Assembly (NCBI GenBank): GCA_944381575.1
Contig: CALWLS010000005.1
Location: forward strand, 62,001 to 126,000
Direction of reading: 5' to 3'
Length of the DNA: 64,000 bases
DNA from: an uncultured Lachnospiraceae bacterium
GTDB lineage: Bacteria; Bacillota; Clostridia; Lachnospirales; Lachnospiraceae
Below are positions 40,290-49,819 of the stretch, in pieces. Each line of letters begins with the position of its first letter. The stretch's first letter is position 1. The notes under the pieces are model-generated. The model had not been told where the DNA came from. It saw nothing but the letters and a program-made list of their open reading frames with translations, and made no database searches. Both the position numbers and the translations under genes were made by a program.

Positions 40290-41813
40290 ATGAATTGTTT
40301 AAATTATATAGGCCGACTAAAGATATTCACGGATGTAAAAGAAATCAACCGTGATAATGTCGTATCGGTTTTAAAAAAAGCATATTCGATACATCGCCAG
40401 AATGCCTGGGACATGCAGTATCTCATTGACTATGAAGCCGGAATACAACCATTGCCTTATACAAAAGACGTAAGGCCAGAAATAGATATCAAGACCTGCG
40501 ACAACATGGCCAACTATGTCACGGAGTTCTGGAAAGGTTATTTTTGGGGAACACCACCGATCTACACTCAGCGCGGCAATAAAAGCCATGATGGTACTGA
40601 TGAGGCAGTTGATAGTTCAGGAATTTCGGCATTAAATGAAATGATGCTGAATGGACTGAGCATTGGCCGTGAAAGGCAGACTCTTGCAGATTTTGTAGAA
40701 AAGACAGGCATAGGGCATGTAATAGTAATACCAAAAAAAGACTGGGAAAACGATTTAACTAAAGGAGCGTACGCGGAAGTCTATACATTGGACTCTCGGT
40801 ATGCTTTTTGCGTATATAGTTCAGATGCCACTCATAAAAAACTTATGGGCGTCACCTATACCAAAATATCAGGCAAAGTCAGGTTTACGGTATTTACCCG
40901 TACAATGCGCTATGACATACAAGGCAATGAAATAGTAGAAGAGATACCAAACCTTTTAGGGATGATACCGATTGTTGAGTATGAACGTTCCGTTGACCGA
41001 ACTGGACGCTTTGAAAGACAGATATCCCTTATGGATAACCTTAATTCCATGATTTCTAACTTCGCCAATGATGTAGCGCAGAAAACGCAGGAGCTCTGGT
41101 GGGGCAATGATATCAAGTTCCCGGAAGATGAAAACGGAAAACCAATTAAGCCTAAGAGTGGTCAATGGCTTTTAACATTTACAGGTGGTGAGGGTAACAA
41201 TCCTAAGATTCAGCCGCTCTCAAGCAGTTTCGATAGTTCTCCAACACTTGATGCAATAAGCAATACAAGGAATGAAATCCTGCAAAAGTGTTATGTACCG
41301 ATGCAGTATTCATCTCAGGGCGGAGGCTCAACGGGAATTGCTTCGAGCTTATCATCAGGTTGGGATGCTGCATCAATAGCAGCTGATGGGCAGGAACAGT
41401 TGATACGAGGCTCGGATAGGGAACTTTTAGCACTGATTATAAAGGCCATAAGCCTTTCGCCGAAAAAAGAACTTCCAGATGATGATCCGTTAAGACAAAT
41501 AGTTTCACCTGACATTGATATCAAATATACAAGACGACAGAACTGGGATTTGGCAACAAAGGCCAATGCGTTTGCAACTCTGGTATCTCATGGTGTAAAC
41601 GGCAGACATGCTCTGAAGGTTGCCAATATGTTTGAGGACGTGGAACAGGTATACATTGATTCTAAGGAAGGTATTGATGAATACCAAAAGAAAACTTACG
41701 GAGATACTGGAACTTCTGAGGGTGATCGGATTATGCAGGACAGTTCCGATCAATCAGCGAATAGTCCATCAGTCGATGGCCCGTCAACAAATACGGCTCA
41801 GAGAATGACATAA
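40290..41813 (+). CDS. portal protein (SPP1 gp6-like)
   Basis: 507 residues from ATG 40290 (AAAGGTG upstream). YLIDYEAGIQPLPYTKDVRP, KTCDNMANYVTEFWKGYFWG and later GIASSLSSGWDAASIAADGQ follow the SPP1-type portal family. It forms the dodecameric ring through which DNA enters and leaves. The Ser/Gln-rich C-terminus is variable. Confidence 0.9.
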   Translation: MNCLNYIGRLKIFTDVKEINRDNVVSVLKKAYSIHRQNAWDMQYLIDYEAGIQPLPYTKDVRPEIDIKTCDNMANYVTEFWKGYFWGTPPIYTQRGNKSHDGTDEAVDSSGISALNEMMLNGLSIGRERQTLADFVEKTGIGHVIVIPKKDWENDLTKGAYAEVYTLDSRYAFCVYSSDATHKKLMGVTYTKISGKVRFTVFTRTMRYDIQGNEIVEEIPNLLGMIPIVEYERSVDRTGRFERQISLMDNLNSMISNFANDVAQKTQELWWGNDIKFPEDENGKPIKPKSGQWLLTFTGGEGNNPKIQPLSSSFDSSPTLDAISNTRNEILQKCYVPMQYSSQGGGSTGIASSLSSGWDAASIAADGQEQLIRGSDRELLALIIKAISLSPKKELPDDDPLRQIVSPDIDIKYTRRQNWDLATKANAFATLVSHGVNGRHALKVANMFEDVEQVYIDSKEGIDEYQKKTYGDTGTSEGDRIMQDSSDQSANSPSVDGPSTNTAQRMT

Positions 41814-41825
41814 CGGAGATGAGCG

Positions 41826-42461
41826 ATGCTTCAGGCAAGAACATTTGACGAACTAAATGAAATGGTTGGAATGAACCGCAGCGAGTCATTTGAAGATTAT
41901 TTTGATGTTATGGATATCTCTGAAGAGGAAAAGGAAAAGCGAATCAGCCTTGCTGAACGGTTGGAGGATAACTTCCTGTTTGTTTTAGCCTTTCTTTTTA
42001 CCATGCAACAATATGAGCAAATCAACTGGGAGACTATAAAATACCGTTTTGAAACGGCTTACAGGGATGCTTTAAACGGCGTTATAGATATTGATGATTA
42101 TCTTGATGATTATATCGTTCAATTTGCTAATGATGCCGTAGAAGTCACACAAAGCCATATAGATGACCCGTATTATTACTCGCAAGACCGGGCAAGGCTA
42201 AATGCCGAAAATGAAAGCAATTCAAGTTGGAATTATTCGGATTATGCTGATGCCATAAGGCAAGGGAAAACGCGTAAGCAATGGCGGACAATGAGAGATA
42301 AAAAGGTGAGGGAAAGCCATAGTGCGGTCGAAGGAAAAACGATACCAATTACAGATGTTTTTTATGTCGGAGGTTCATTTTTCCGTTTTCCTAAAGACAG
42401 TTTCTATTCACCAAATGCGGCAGATGTAATTAACTGTCGTTGTTCAATCAGATACTTATAA
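41826..42461 (+). CDS. minor head protein (MuF / SPP1 gp7-like)
   Basis: 211 residues. WRTMRDKKVRESHSAVEGKT then NCRCSIRYL at the end are the MuF-domain landmarks. Usually bound to the portal and ejected or packaged with DNA. No toxin domain is attached. Confidence 0.85.
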   Translation: MLQARTFDELNEMVGMNRSESFEDYFDVMDISEEEKEKRISLAERLEDNFLFVLAFLFTMQQYEQINWETIKYRFETAYRDALNGVIDIDDYLDDYIVQFANDAVEVTQSHIDDPYYYSQDRARLNAENESNSSWNYSDYADAIRQGKTRKQWRTMRDKKVRESHSAVEGKTIPITDVFYVGGSFFRFPKDSFYSPNAADVINCRCSIRYL

Positions 42462-42609
42462 ATCAACAGCCGGGAAACCGGCTGTTTTTATATGCGCCAG
42501 AGAAGGGGCAATACAAGTTTCGCAAACGACAAGAGAATGTCGGAAAACAACGCAAATTTAAACAGTGCAGAGAATGCACTCTAAAAAACGCAGAAAGGTA
42601 GAAAAGAAT

Positions 42610-43266
42610 ATGAAAAACATGAATAAGTACAAGTATTTTGGCAGTTCAAAGGTATTTAACCGTGCATTATTTGCAGCACCTGTTGAAGGTGAAGGCGGTG
42701 GGGATAACGGAGGTGGAGGTGGTGAAGGTGACCCTGAATCAAACACACCTACTGTCGAGGAATTAATCGCAAAACTGGCACAGAAGGACGCTGATTACAT
42801 AAAGCTGAAAAATTCATTCGATACCACATCTTCTGAGCTTTCGACAGCCAAGAAGCAACTTAAGGCAAAGATGAGTGCGGAAGAACAGATCGAGGAAGAA
42901 AAAAGGCTTGCCGATGAAGCCAAGGACGCAAAGATTCAGGAACTGGAGTCAAAATTCCGAATGATGGATTACAGCAAGCGTTATATGGGGATCGGCATGG
43001 ACGAGAAAACAGCAGAAACACTTTCAGCACTTACGGGTGAGCTCGAAGATGCAGACAAATTCTTTTCTGCTTTGGATAAATTCATTTCGGTTAGCAAAAA
43101 GTCAGCCGGCGAAAACGCAGTACAGGAATTAATAAAGAACAGTCCTGACATCAAGATAGGTGGCGGGGATGATTCAAGGACTTCGCTGGCAGAGGAAAGA
43201 GCCGTTGCTCTTGGTAAGCGTACAGCCGATGCAAATGCAGACATTTTAAAGTATTACAGGAGGTAA
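42610..43266 (+). CDS. capsid scaffolding protein
   Basis: 218 residues from ATG 42610. A Gly-rich linker (GEGGGDNGGGGGEGD) is followed by a long coiled coil (~60-130) with many Lys/Glu, and a C-terminal basic helix, the standard composition of phage scaffolds. Its position between MuF and capsid genes is decisive. Confidence 0.75.
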   Translation: MKNMNKYKYFGSSKVFNRALFAAPVEGEGGGDNGGGGGEGDPESNTPTVEELIAKLAQKDADYIKLKNSFDTTSSELSTAKKQLKAKMSAEEQIEEEKRLADEAKDAKIQELESKFRMMDYSKRYMGIGMDEKTAETLSALTGELEDADKFFSALDKFISVSKKSAGENAVQELIKNSPDIKIGGGDDSRTSLAEERAVALGKRTADANADILKYYRR

Positions 43267-43271
43267 AAAAT

Positions 43272-43643
43272 ATGGCAAGAGGCGATATGGGTGGTGTAAC
43301 CCAGAAAGTCGGTACTCAGGTTGAAATTCTCAACAGACTTCCTTTTGAGGGAGTACCGATGACGATTGATTTTACTTCTGTATCTGATACTGATGCAGAG
43401 ACAGATGAAAAAGTTGTGTATGCAGGAACCCCGATTGACGGTTCTGGAAAACCGCAGAAAACGACTCCGTGGACTGGTGCGGTTGGTATTCTTCTGCATG
43501 ATGTGTATGAGCACAGACCGCAAGGAACCATTTTGAAGAAAGCATATATCAACAAAACAGCGGCGGAGGCAAATGCAAGCGTCACTTATGACGAGACGCT
43601 GTACGGCATGTTCCCGATGATTGTTTTTGAAATGGGAAAATAA
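43272..43643 (+). CDS. head decoration-like protein
   Basis: 123 residues. VGTQVEILNRLPFEGVPM, then GAVGILLHDVYEHRPQGTIL is a small beta-rich structural protein just before the capsid gene. Probably decorates the head surface. GGAGG precedes the ATG. Confidence 0.6.
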   Translation: MARGDMGGVTQKVGTQVEILNRLPFEGVPMTIDFTSVSDTDAETDEKVVYAGTPIDGSGKPQKTTPWTGAVGILLHDVYEHRPQGTILKKAYINKTAAEANASVTYDETLYGMFPMIVFEMGK

Positions 43644-43657
43644 TAAGTCCTGGCATT

Positions 43658-44017
43658 TTGACAATACCTGCCGCAAGTCAGGACTTATTAGGTAAGACGG
43701 TAGGAGACATGGTTGAACCGGGGATGTATGTGCAAGGAGATGGTTCTGTATTCGGTACATTTAAGTATGTGACTGGATATGAGGAATTTAACAGCGCAAC
43801 GCCCGAAGAACAGGAAGGATATTTCTTCCCGTTTGAATTAAAGCAAACCGGTTCAAAAATGACATTTAAGAAAAATGGGAATATCACCAAAAAGGATATT
43901 AATTTTGACAAGGATATTGTTTTCCGTGTGTCTAAAGGAGATACATTTGAAGTCTTGGTAGATGGAAAACATATCGTTACATTTAATTTCAGAAACGCAA
44001 GATTTAAAACAGAGTAA
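43658..44017 (+). CDS. head decoration-like structural protein
   Basis: 119 residues. LLGKTVGDMVEPGMYVQGDG, FGTFKYVTGYEEFNS, YFFPFELKQTGSKMTFKKNG and VDGKHIVTFNF form a beta-rich family common beside capsid genes. The start is uncertain: TTG 43658 lacks a strong ribosome site. Confidence 0.6.
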   Translation: MTIPAASQDLLGKTVGDMVEPGMYVQGDGSVFGTFKYVTGYEEFNSATPEEQEGYFFPFELKQTGSKMTFKKNGNITKKDINFDKDIVFRVSKGDTFEVLVDGKHIVTFNFRNARFKTE

Positions 44018-44078
44018 TACCGGTTGACGATGGAGTCAGTCGCTAACCCCTAAAATCTATGGGGTAGAAAGGAGAAAT
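44018..44078 (+). promoter_or_regulatory. structured leader RNA element, copy A (major capsid)
   Basis: TACCGG; stem 1 TTGAC/GTCAG (44024-44028, 44035-44039); conserved TCGCTAACC; stem 2 ACCCC/GGGGT (44046-44050, 44061-44065); then AAAGGAG and ATG 44079. Homologous to copies B-D with changed but paired bases. Confidence 0.7.
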
Positions 44079-45146
44079 ATGAAATTAACTGATGTGTTCA
44101 GTGCAAGAGCTGTGGCACTGAATAGAACTGAAGTAGAAAGTAATAGGATTCCGTATCTTGGCGAGGCATTTTTCCCAAATAGAAAGAAGATGGGAATTGA
44201 CCTTAAGTGGATCAAGATACATAAGGGGCTTGGAGTAGCCTTAAAGCCATCTAACTTTGATGCAATGCCTACCATTAGGACAAGGCAGGGAATCGAAATG
44301 ACAAAGGAAGAGATGCCATTCTTCCGTGAGTCCATGACTGTAAAAGAACAGGACATGATCGATATTATGCGTGTTCAGGATTCAAATGACCCGTATATCG
44401 ATGCTGTTCTTGAGTCCATATACGATGACACTAACAACCTGATAGACGGTGCAGATATTTCCGCAGAACGTATGAGGATGCAGCTTCTTGCTCCGGCTAA
44501 CGGAGAGCTTGGAATCAGTATTGGAACAGTTGACAATATGATCCACAGCTACGACTACGACCCGGACGGAACGTGGAAGGCAAAGCATTATGTTGAACTT
44601 ACAAGTACAGATAAGTGGGATGCGCCAACAACCGCAAAGCCACTGACAAATCTTCAGGCAGGAATACAGTTCCTTGCGAGCATTGGCGTATCGGCGCAGG
44701 CGCTTCTTGGAAATAGTTCTACGTTTGACATGCTTCTTGATTGCGATCAAGTTAAGGATGCATTCGTTACCATTATGGGAACCGGGGTAGGATTCCTTGA
44801 TAATCAAGCTATTGCAGATGTAATCAGCCGTAGGCTCAAGCTTGAGATGATAGCTTACGATAAGATGTTCAAGGATTATGACGGAACTGAAACAAAGTTC
44901 TATCCTGACAACTATGTAACTATCATCGGTTCTGGACAACTTGGAAATACATGGTATGGAACCACTCCGGAAGAGAGAACACTTCTGACTGATCCGAAGG
45001 TTGATGTAGCTGTTCTTGACCGTGGCGTAGCAGTGGCTGTTAAGACGGATTACGGCCCACCAGTGCTTACATCAACTACCGCTTCCATGATTGCGCTTCC
45101 ATCTTTCGAAGGCATGGATAGCATTTATGTAATAAAGGTTAAATAA
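44079..45146 (+). CDS. major capsid protein (lambda gpE-like)
   Basis: 355 residues. The N-terminus FSARAVALNRTEVESNRIPY, LGEAFFPNRKKMGIDLKWIK and the C-terminus SFEGMDSIYVIKVK fit the phage major capsid protein E family (HK97 fold). GGAGAAAT precedes the ATG; its leader carries the conserved two-hairpin element. Confidence 0.9.
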   Translation: MKLTDVFSARAVALNRTEVESNRIPYLGEAFFPNRKKMGIDLKWIKIHKGLGVALKPSNFDAMPTIRTRQGIEMTKEEMPFFRESMTVKEQDMIDIMRVQDSNDPYIDAVLESIYDDTNNLIDGADISAERMRMQLLAPANGELGISIGTVDNMIHSYDYDPDGTWKAKHYVELTSTDKWDAPTTAKPLTNLQAGIQFLASIGVSAQALLGNSSTFDMLLDCDQVKDAFVTIMGTGVGFLDNQAIADVISRRLKLEMIAYDKMFKDYDGTETKFYPDNYVTIIGSGQLGNTWYGTTPEERTLLTDPKVDVAVLDRGVAVAVKTDYGPPVLTSTTASMIALPSFEGMDSIYVIKVK

Positions 45147-45160
45147 GAAGGTGAATACCT

Positions 45161-45349
45161 ATGATTTTTGACCACATTATTGTCCGTAATGGCAAATACT
45201 ATGCGGCAGGTGAAGAAGTCCCAGATGAGGGCTTCGACCTGCCGTTTCAGGACGATATAGTTCCTGAAGAACTGCCTTTTACCGATGTTCCTGAGCCCGA
45301 ACCAACGCAGGAAACTCCTAAGAGAGGCAGACCTAAGAAGACAGAGTAA
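45161..45349 (+). CDS. small acidic head protein with basic tail
   Basis: 62 residues, very acidic, ending TPKRGRPKKTE, an AT-hook-like RGRP. Located between capsid and connector genes. Role unknown; may contact DNA. Confidence 0.55.
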   Translation: MIFDHIIVRNGKYYAAGEEVPDEGFDLPFQDDIVPEELPFTDVPEPEPTQETPKRGRPKKTE

Positions 45350-45369
45350 GTTATAGGAGGTGATGCAAA

Positions 45370-45720
45370 ATGGATGTTGAAGAAAAACTTTTACAAGCAT
45401 TGATCAATTATGCTGGCGATGATTATGACAAAAGCCAGGATCCGTTTCTGCTCAACCTCATAGAAGATGCCATAGATGAAGTTTGTTCAGTAATGTATCC
45501 ATGTGGATATAAAGATGCTGAATTTAAACAAAAGGCGCGAGACAAAGCTCTGCTTAATTATGAAAGCAAGATACGCAGAATAGCGGAATATCACTACGAT
45601 AAACAGGGAAAAGAGGGCGTTACCAGTTATTCAGAAAATGGAAGTTCAGCTTCCTATGAGAACTCGGGTACGCCCGATAGTTATTTTAGAGGGATCATAC
45701 CGATATCTGCGATCTTATAA
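45370..45720 (+). CDS. head-tail connector protein
   Basis: 116 residues. FLLNLIEDAIDEVCSVMYPC, then ALLNYESKIRRIAEYHYDKQ and GTPDSYFRGIIPIS resemble gp6-like connector/DNA packaging proteins of HK97-type phages. GGAGGTGATG precedes the ATG. Confidence 0.75.
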   Translation: MDVEEKLLQALINYAGDDYDKSQDPFLLNLIEDAIDEVCSVMYPCGYKDAEFKQKARDKALLNYESKIRRIAEYHYDKQGKEGVTSYSENGSSASYENSGTPDSYFRGIIPISAIL

Positions 45721-45832
45721 AAAAGTCGGTGCGTGGAAACTGTTTTGTTATCCTCCCGGTTTTCGCAGGGTGTAGTCAGGTTGGTGAGGTTGGGCAGACT
45801 ACAAACTTTTTGAGGGGATATTGAGGTATTCA

Positions 45833-46132
45833 ATGGAATGTTCAAATGAATGCAAAAATGAATACCGCTTTAAACAAATAGAAGAAAAACTGAGAAAAAA
45901 CTCAGACGATCATGAAAAGTTTTTCGAGCGAATCGAAAAAATAGAAAAGGATATGACAGAATCACGAAGTGATCGTAAGCATATCAATGAAAAACTTGAG
46001 AAGATCGATTCGAATGTTGAAACATTAATGATGAAGCCTATAAGCAGATATGAAACTGTTGTCACAAGCATTCTTACAGCTTTGGTAGGTGGTCTGATTG
46101 GTTTTATAGTAAGCGGTATTTTGCCGGTGTAA
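45833..46132 (+). CDS. XhlA-type hemolysin/holin-associated membrane protein
   Basis: 99 residues from ATG 45833. A charged coiled coil (~10-70) is followed by one C-terminal membrane helix (VVTSILTALVGGLIGFIVSG), the layout of XhlA. The upstream gap (45721-45832) holds GTAGTC/GACTAC and other stems. Unusually placed inside the head module. Confidence 0.7.
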   Translation: MECSNECKNEYRFKQIEEKLRKNSDDHEKFFERIEKIEKDMTESRSDRKHINEKLEKIDSNVETLMMKPISRYETVVTSILTALVGGLIGFIVSGILPV

Positions 46133-46161
46133 TGCATTTCCATTTCAGGAGGAGGAATGGA

Positions 46162-46413
46162 ATGTCAAAAGAAAACGATTATAAGACTTTCATTGAAGAT
46201 GAGATACAATTCTATCTTCGTGAAGCAGGTTTTAATCCTCGAGAAAAAGAACTTTTTAAATTAAGAGTTTATGAGGGGAAGACCTTGTGGGAATGTTGTG
46301 ACATTATGGGTTACAGTTCCCGAACTGTTGACAGGATTAATAAAAGTCTTAAACATAAGATATTCAAGGCAGCTCCGATGTATTATCGGGGCTGTTCTTG
46401 TAAATATAAGTAG
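46162..46413 (+). CDS. sigma region 4-like helix-turn-helix protein
   Basis: 83 residues from ATG 46162 (GGAGGAGG upstream). REKELFKLRVYEGKTLWECC, DIMGYSSRTVDRINKSLK is a clear HTH. A small regulator located within the structural genes; target unknown. Confidence 0.65.
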   Translation: MSKENDYKTFIEDEIQFYLREAGFNPREKELFKLRVYEGKTLWECCDIMGYSSRTVDRINKSLKHKIFKAAPMYYRGCSCKYK

Positions 46414-46497
46414 TGACGGTTTTGTGGCGGATTGCTGGCGTGTTTTAATGCCTTGTCAGGATTTAAAATAAAATCATAGATGAGGGAGGAATGATAC

Positions 46498-46965
46498 ATG
46501 CCAATGTTTAATCCGTATTATCCGGGCTTTATGCCTCAAATGAATCCACTTGCTCCATATCAGGAAAGACTTAATCAAATGCAGATACAGTCTCAGCAAA
46601 ACACAATGCAGTCTATGGGACTGAATGGTGAAGTGGTAGACAGCCTTGATGTTGTTAAGGCAAAAAATGTAGATATGTCTGGCAATGTGACGTTTTATCC
46701 TAAGTCAGACTTAAGCGAGATATATACTAAGAGACTTATGCCAAATGGTACAAGTCAAATAGACATATATATTAAGAAAGAACCGGTCGATATGGCCCAG
46801 CCTGTACAGACATCACAGGGAGTATCAATAGATACCCTGAATGTGATGCTTGGGCAGCTTAAAACCGACCTATCGACAGAGATAAACGGTTTAAAGGAAA
46901 TGGTAGGCGTGGCTATAAATACGTCATCGCCTAAGACAACAAGGGGAGGAAAGACAGATGCTTAA
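46498..46965 (+). CDS. putative virion-associated protein
   Basis: 155 residues. Opens NPYYPGFMPQMNPLAPYQER, rich in Pro/Met/Gln, followed by a beta-like segment and a helix. Recurrent in Lachnospiraceae-type phages. Role unknown. GGGAGGAATGATAC precedes. Confidence 0.55.
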   Translation: MPMFNPYYPGFMPQMNPLAPYQERLNQMQIQSQQNTMQSMGLNGEVVDSLDVVKAKNVDMSGNVTFYPKSDLSEIYTKRLMPNGTSQIDIYIKKEPVDMAQPVQTSQGVSIDTLNVMLGQLKTDLSTEINGLKEMVGVAINTSSPKTTRGGKTDA

Positions 46966-47194
46966 TTTGATGCAACTTATGCAGATGATGAGGTCTGGAA
47001 CCCCTCAGCAGATGATATTTAATAATTTAAAGTCTCAAGTAGGTAACAACCCGGTACTTGGCAATGCCCTTGATATGGCTCAGAAAGGCGATAGTAAGGG
47101 ATTGGAAGAGTTAGCAAGGAATTTATGCAAGACCAACGGAGTTGACGCTGACGAGGCTATGAAACAGCTTAAAAGCCAATTTGGCATTAAATAA
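46958..47194 (+). CDS. small conserved phage protein
   Basis: 78 residues, helical (LMQLMQMMRSGTPQQMIFNN). Overlaps the previous gene by 8 nt and is always expected next to it. Function unknown. Confidence 0.55.
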   Translation: MLNLMQLMQMMRSGTPQQMIFNNLKSQVGNNPVLGNALDMAQKGDSKGLEELARNLCKTNGVDADEAMKQLKSQFGIK

Positions 47195-47226
47195 ACAGAT
47201 ACATTTTAAGAAGAGAAAGCCGCGGA

Positions 47227-47261
47227 TTTCTCCTTGATTTGTAAATACAAAAAAGGAGAAA
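47227..47261 (+). promoter_or_regulatory. hairpin covering the ribosome binding site
   Basis: TTTCTCCTT (47227-47235) is perfectly complementary to AAGGAGAAA (47253-47261), which contains the Shine-Dalgarno of the gene at 47270. Confidence 0.6.
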
Positions 47262-47269
47262 AACAGAAT

Positions 47270-47977
47270 ATGTTCAGTTCAAACTGTATGTCCCCTGCTG
47301 ATATGGCAGCAGTGATGGGGACTTCGAACCGTGGCAACAATGATGGTTTCGGCGGTGACGGTTGGGGTTGGATCTGGTTGATTCTCATTTTCGCAATTTT
47401 TGGCGGATGGGGTAACGGATTCGGCTTTGGTGGAAACGGTGGAACCAACACTCCGGGATTCCAAGGCTTTGCAACAAGGTCTGATATTGACGCAGCTCTT
47501 TCCACACAGGGTATCGAGAATGGAATTACTGGAATCGGTACTCAGCTCTGTAACGGGTTTAATGGTGTAAATTCAAACATCGCTAACCTTGCTTCACAGA
47601 TGGCAAATTGCTGCTGCGACCTTAAGCAGGGACAGGGAGAAATCTCGTATAACATCGCTGCACAGACTAACATCCTTCAGAATACCGTAAATAACGGTAT
47701 CAGAGATGTGATAGAAGCTCAGAATGCCGGAACACAGAGAATCGTTGACCTGATCACTCAGGATAAGATTCAGAGCCTTCAGACGGAGCTTCAGAGCGCA
47801 CAGCTTCAACTTAGCAATGCTGCTCAGACAAACAACATAGTAAATGCTCTCAGGCCTACACCTGTCCCGTCATATCCAGTTATGAGCCCATATACTTCAA
47901 TTATAAATCCTACTGGATTTACCTTTGGAGTAGTAGGCAACGGATGCGGATATAGCGCTTGTGGCTGTGGCTGCTAA
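47270..47977 (+). CDS. glycine-rich virion protein
   Basis: 235 residues from ATG 47270. Gly/Trp/Phe-rich region with a hydrophobic segment (WIWLILIFAIFGG), then SDIDAALSTQGIENGITGIG and a helical, Gln-rich region, ending GCGYSACGCGC. A family abundant in gut Firmicutes phages. Its leader hairpin hides the ribosome site. Confidence 0.6.
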   Translation: MFSSNCMSPADMAAVMGTSNRGNNDGFGGDGWGWIWLILIFAIFGGWGNGFGFGGNGGTNTPGFQGFATRSDIDAALSTQGIENGITGIGTQLCNGFNGVNSNIANLASQMANCCCDLKQGQGEISYNIAAQTNILQNTVNNGIRDVIEAQNAGTQRIVDLITQDKIQSLQTELQSAQLQLSNAAQTNNIVNALRPTPVPSYPVMSPYTSIINPTGFTFGVVGNGCGYSACGCGC

Positions 47978-48030
47978 TTAGTATCTTCCCTATGGGATGT
48001 TCGGCGAATAGCTGATATTACTAAACATTC

Positions 48031-48070
48031 AAGGGATAGATGCTAATCAACATAGTTTCTATCCCTTTTT
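48031..48070 (+). terminator. rho-independent terminator
   Basis: AAGGGATAGA (48031-48040) pairs with TCTATCCCTT (48058-48067), then T run. Confidence 0.8.
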
Positions 48071-48092
48071 CAATAGAAAAGGAGAATAGGAA

Positions 48093-48509
48093 ATGGCAGA
48101 GTTTACATCAACAATCCAGCAAGTCGCAGCAGGACAGAATGCTGTACTTGATACAGATGTAATTAGAAGCCGTTGCGTAAATCACAGAACAGGATCAGGT
48201 CTTATATGTCTTGAAAACAGCGGCTGTGATTGTAAACCGGCAAGATACAGAGTCTTTGTGAAAGCTAATATATCGATCCCGACAGGAGGAACGGTAGGAG
48301 CAATATCACTTGGACTTTCGTTAAACGGAGAGGTGGTACAAAGCTCTCTTGCAACTGTTACCCCAGCTGCCGTAAGCGATGAATTTAATGTAGCATTTGA
48401 GGAAATCATCAATGCCGGAAAATGTTCTGTAAACATCGCAGTAACAAACCCTAACACACAGACTATCGAAGTAAGCAACCTCGTAGTTATCGTTGAAAGG
48501 ATATGCTAA
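48093..48509 (+). CDS. putative structural/decoration protein
   Basis: 138 residues, beta-rich (VFVKANISIPTGGTVGAISL, VNIAVTNPNTQTIEVSNLVV). Four or more cysteines near the start. Probably virion-associated by position. GGAGAATAGG precedes. Confidence 0.55.
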   Translation: MAEFTSTIQQVAAGQNAVLDTDVIRSRCVNHRTGSGLICLENSGCDCKPARYRVFVKANISIPTGGTVGAISLGLSLNGEVVQSSLATVTPAAVSDEFNVAFEEIINAGKCSVNIAVTNPNTQTIEVSNLVVIVERIC

Positions 48510-48521
48510 GGAGGTGAGCTT

Positions 48522-49190
48522 ATGCATAAGATAGCAATGGAAATGGGTAAATGGGCTATGGAGCAGGCAAAAGCCCACGGATTTGACAATATCACATCTC
48601 AGGAGTGGGATGACCTGAAAGACTGCATGGAAATCGTGAAATGTGCGGTATGCGCTGATAAGGACTACCGTATAGTTGAAGCGATGGACGAAGCAGAAGA
48701 GGTCATGGGACGCATGGGATACCGTGGACGCGATCCAAGAACAGGACGCTTTGTACACCGCTCAGGTAGAGGACGCTCGGCTGGATATGTACCGTACTAT
48801 CACATGATGGACGGAATGGAAGATTATGACGACATGATGGACTATCTTCCAAACATGACAGGCTACAGAATGGGTTATTCTGACGGCAGAGGAAATAATG
48901 GGAGTTCCTATGGCTCTAATTATTCTTCTGGGAATGATGGCTCACGATATGGCTATGAGGGCATGAGGAATCAATCCAGATATGGAGAGTCTTATGACCG
49001 TTATTCCGATAAGCGCAGGCACTATCACGAATCGGGCGATGCTGATTCAAAAAAACAAATGGACGATTCAATAGAGGACATATTCAACGATATGGAGAAT
49101 ATGGTTCAGGATGTCATAAAAGAAATGACGCCTGAGCAAAAAGCTAAGTATAAGCAGAAAATGACAGTGCTTGCACAAAAAATGCAATGA
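48522..49190 (+). CDS. Gly/Tyr/Arg-rich virion-associated protein
   Basis: 222 residues. Helical N-terminus (MGKWAMEQAKAHGFDNITSQ), then GYRGRDPRTGRFVHRSGRGR, a Tyr/Gly/Asn/Ser-rich disordered middle and a charged helical end. GGAGGTGA precedes. Function unknown. Confidence 0.55.
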   Translation: MHKIAMEMGKWAMEQAKAHGFDNITSQEWDDLKDCMEIVKCAVCADKDYRIVEAMDEAEEVMGRMGYRGRDPRTGRFVHRSGRGRSAGYVPYYHMMDGMEDYDDMMDYLPNMTGYRMGYSDGRGNNGSSYGSNYSSGNDGSRYGYEGMRNQSRYGESYDRYSDKRRHYHESGDADSKKQMDDSIEDIFNDMENMVQDVIKEMTPEQKAKYKQKMTVLAQKMQ

Positions 49191-49260
49191 CAATGAACAC
49201 GAAAAGGGCTGACTTTTTACGAGGTTGGCTCTTTTTGATTATAGATTTTGGGCAGAAGTT

Positions 49261-49428
49261 ATGATTTGTAATCATGAATGGAAACAAATAGGTATGCCAC
49301 AACACTTGAAATATGATTATATTGGAAATGAAGTTGTTCTGATACGCTGTAAATGTAACAAATGTGGCAAAGAAAAAGACAAACAATTTTACGGACATAC
49401 GATAGGAAACTTGTTTGACAGGCGGTGA
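49261..49428 (+). CDS. small zinc-binding protein
   Basis: 55 residues from ATG 49261. ICNHEWKQIG and RCKCNKCGKEKDKQFYGH form a probable zinc site. A hairpin/T-run terminator lies just before it (about 49204-49238). Confidence 0.5.
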   Translation: MICNHEWKQIGMPQHLKYDYIGNEVVLIRCKCNKCGKEKDKQFYGHTIGNLFDRR

Positions 49429-49432
49429 TGAC

Positions 49433-49819
49433 ATGATAAATGGATTTTATATGAATGGTAATTGGTGGTCGGTTCGGTGGACAGACCCGACAAATCCTAT
49501 CCTTGTAGACCGCACCAATATTTTGACTTGCGCAGTCACTGACCCTGATACCATGACCATTTATCTGTCAAATAAACTCAGTGGTGAATTTCTCACAAGG
49601 GTTGTTCTTCATGAACTGAGCCATGCGATGATGTACAGCTATCATTACCTTGATGAAATACATAGATATTGCAAGAAGCGACACTGGATTGAGATGGAAG
49701 AACTGATTGCAAATCTGATAGCAGATAGAGCCTATGAAATATTCCAGAGAGCCTATGATATTGTAGGCGATGAGGCAATAAGATTTGTTCCATACGGGCT
49801 TGAAAGGAGCGTGGCATAA
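49433..49819 (+). CDS. HExxH metallopeptidase-like protein
   Basis: 128 residues from ATG 49433. VVLHELSHAMMYSY supplies HExxH and EMEELIANLIADRA a likely third ligand, like ImmA/IrrE-type or SprT-type zinc peptidases. It sits among connector genes. It could mature a head protein or inactivate a host repressor. Overlaps the next gene by 1 nt. Confidence 0.7.
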   Translation: MINGFYMNGNWWSVRWTDPTNPILVDRTNILTCAVTDPDTMTIYLSNKLSGEFLTRVVLHELSHAMMYSYHYLDEIHRYCKKRHWIEMEELIANLIADRAYEIFQRAYDIVGDEAIRFVPYGLERSVA

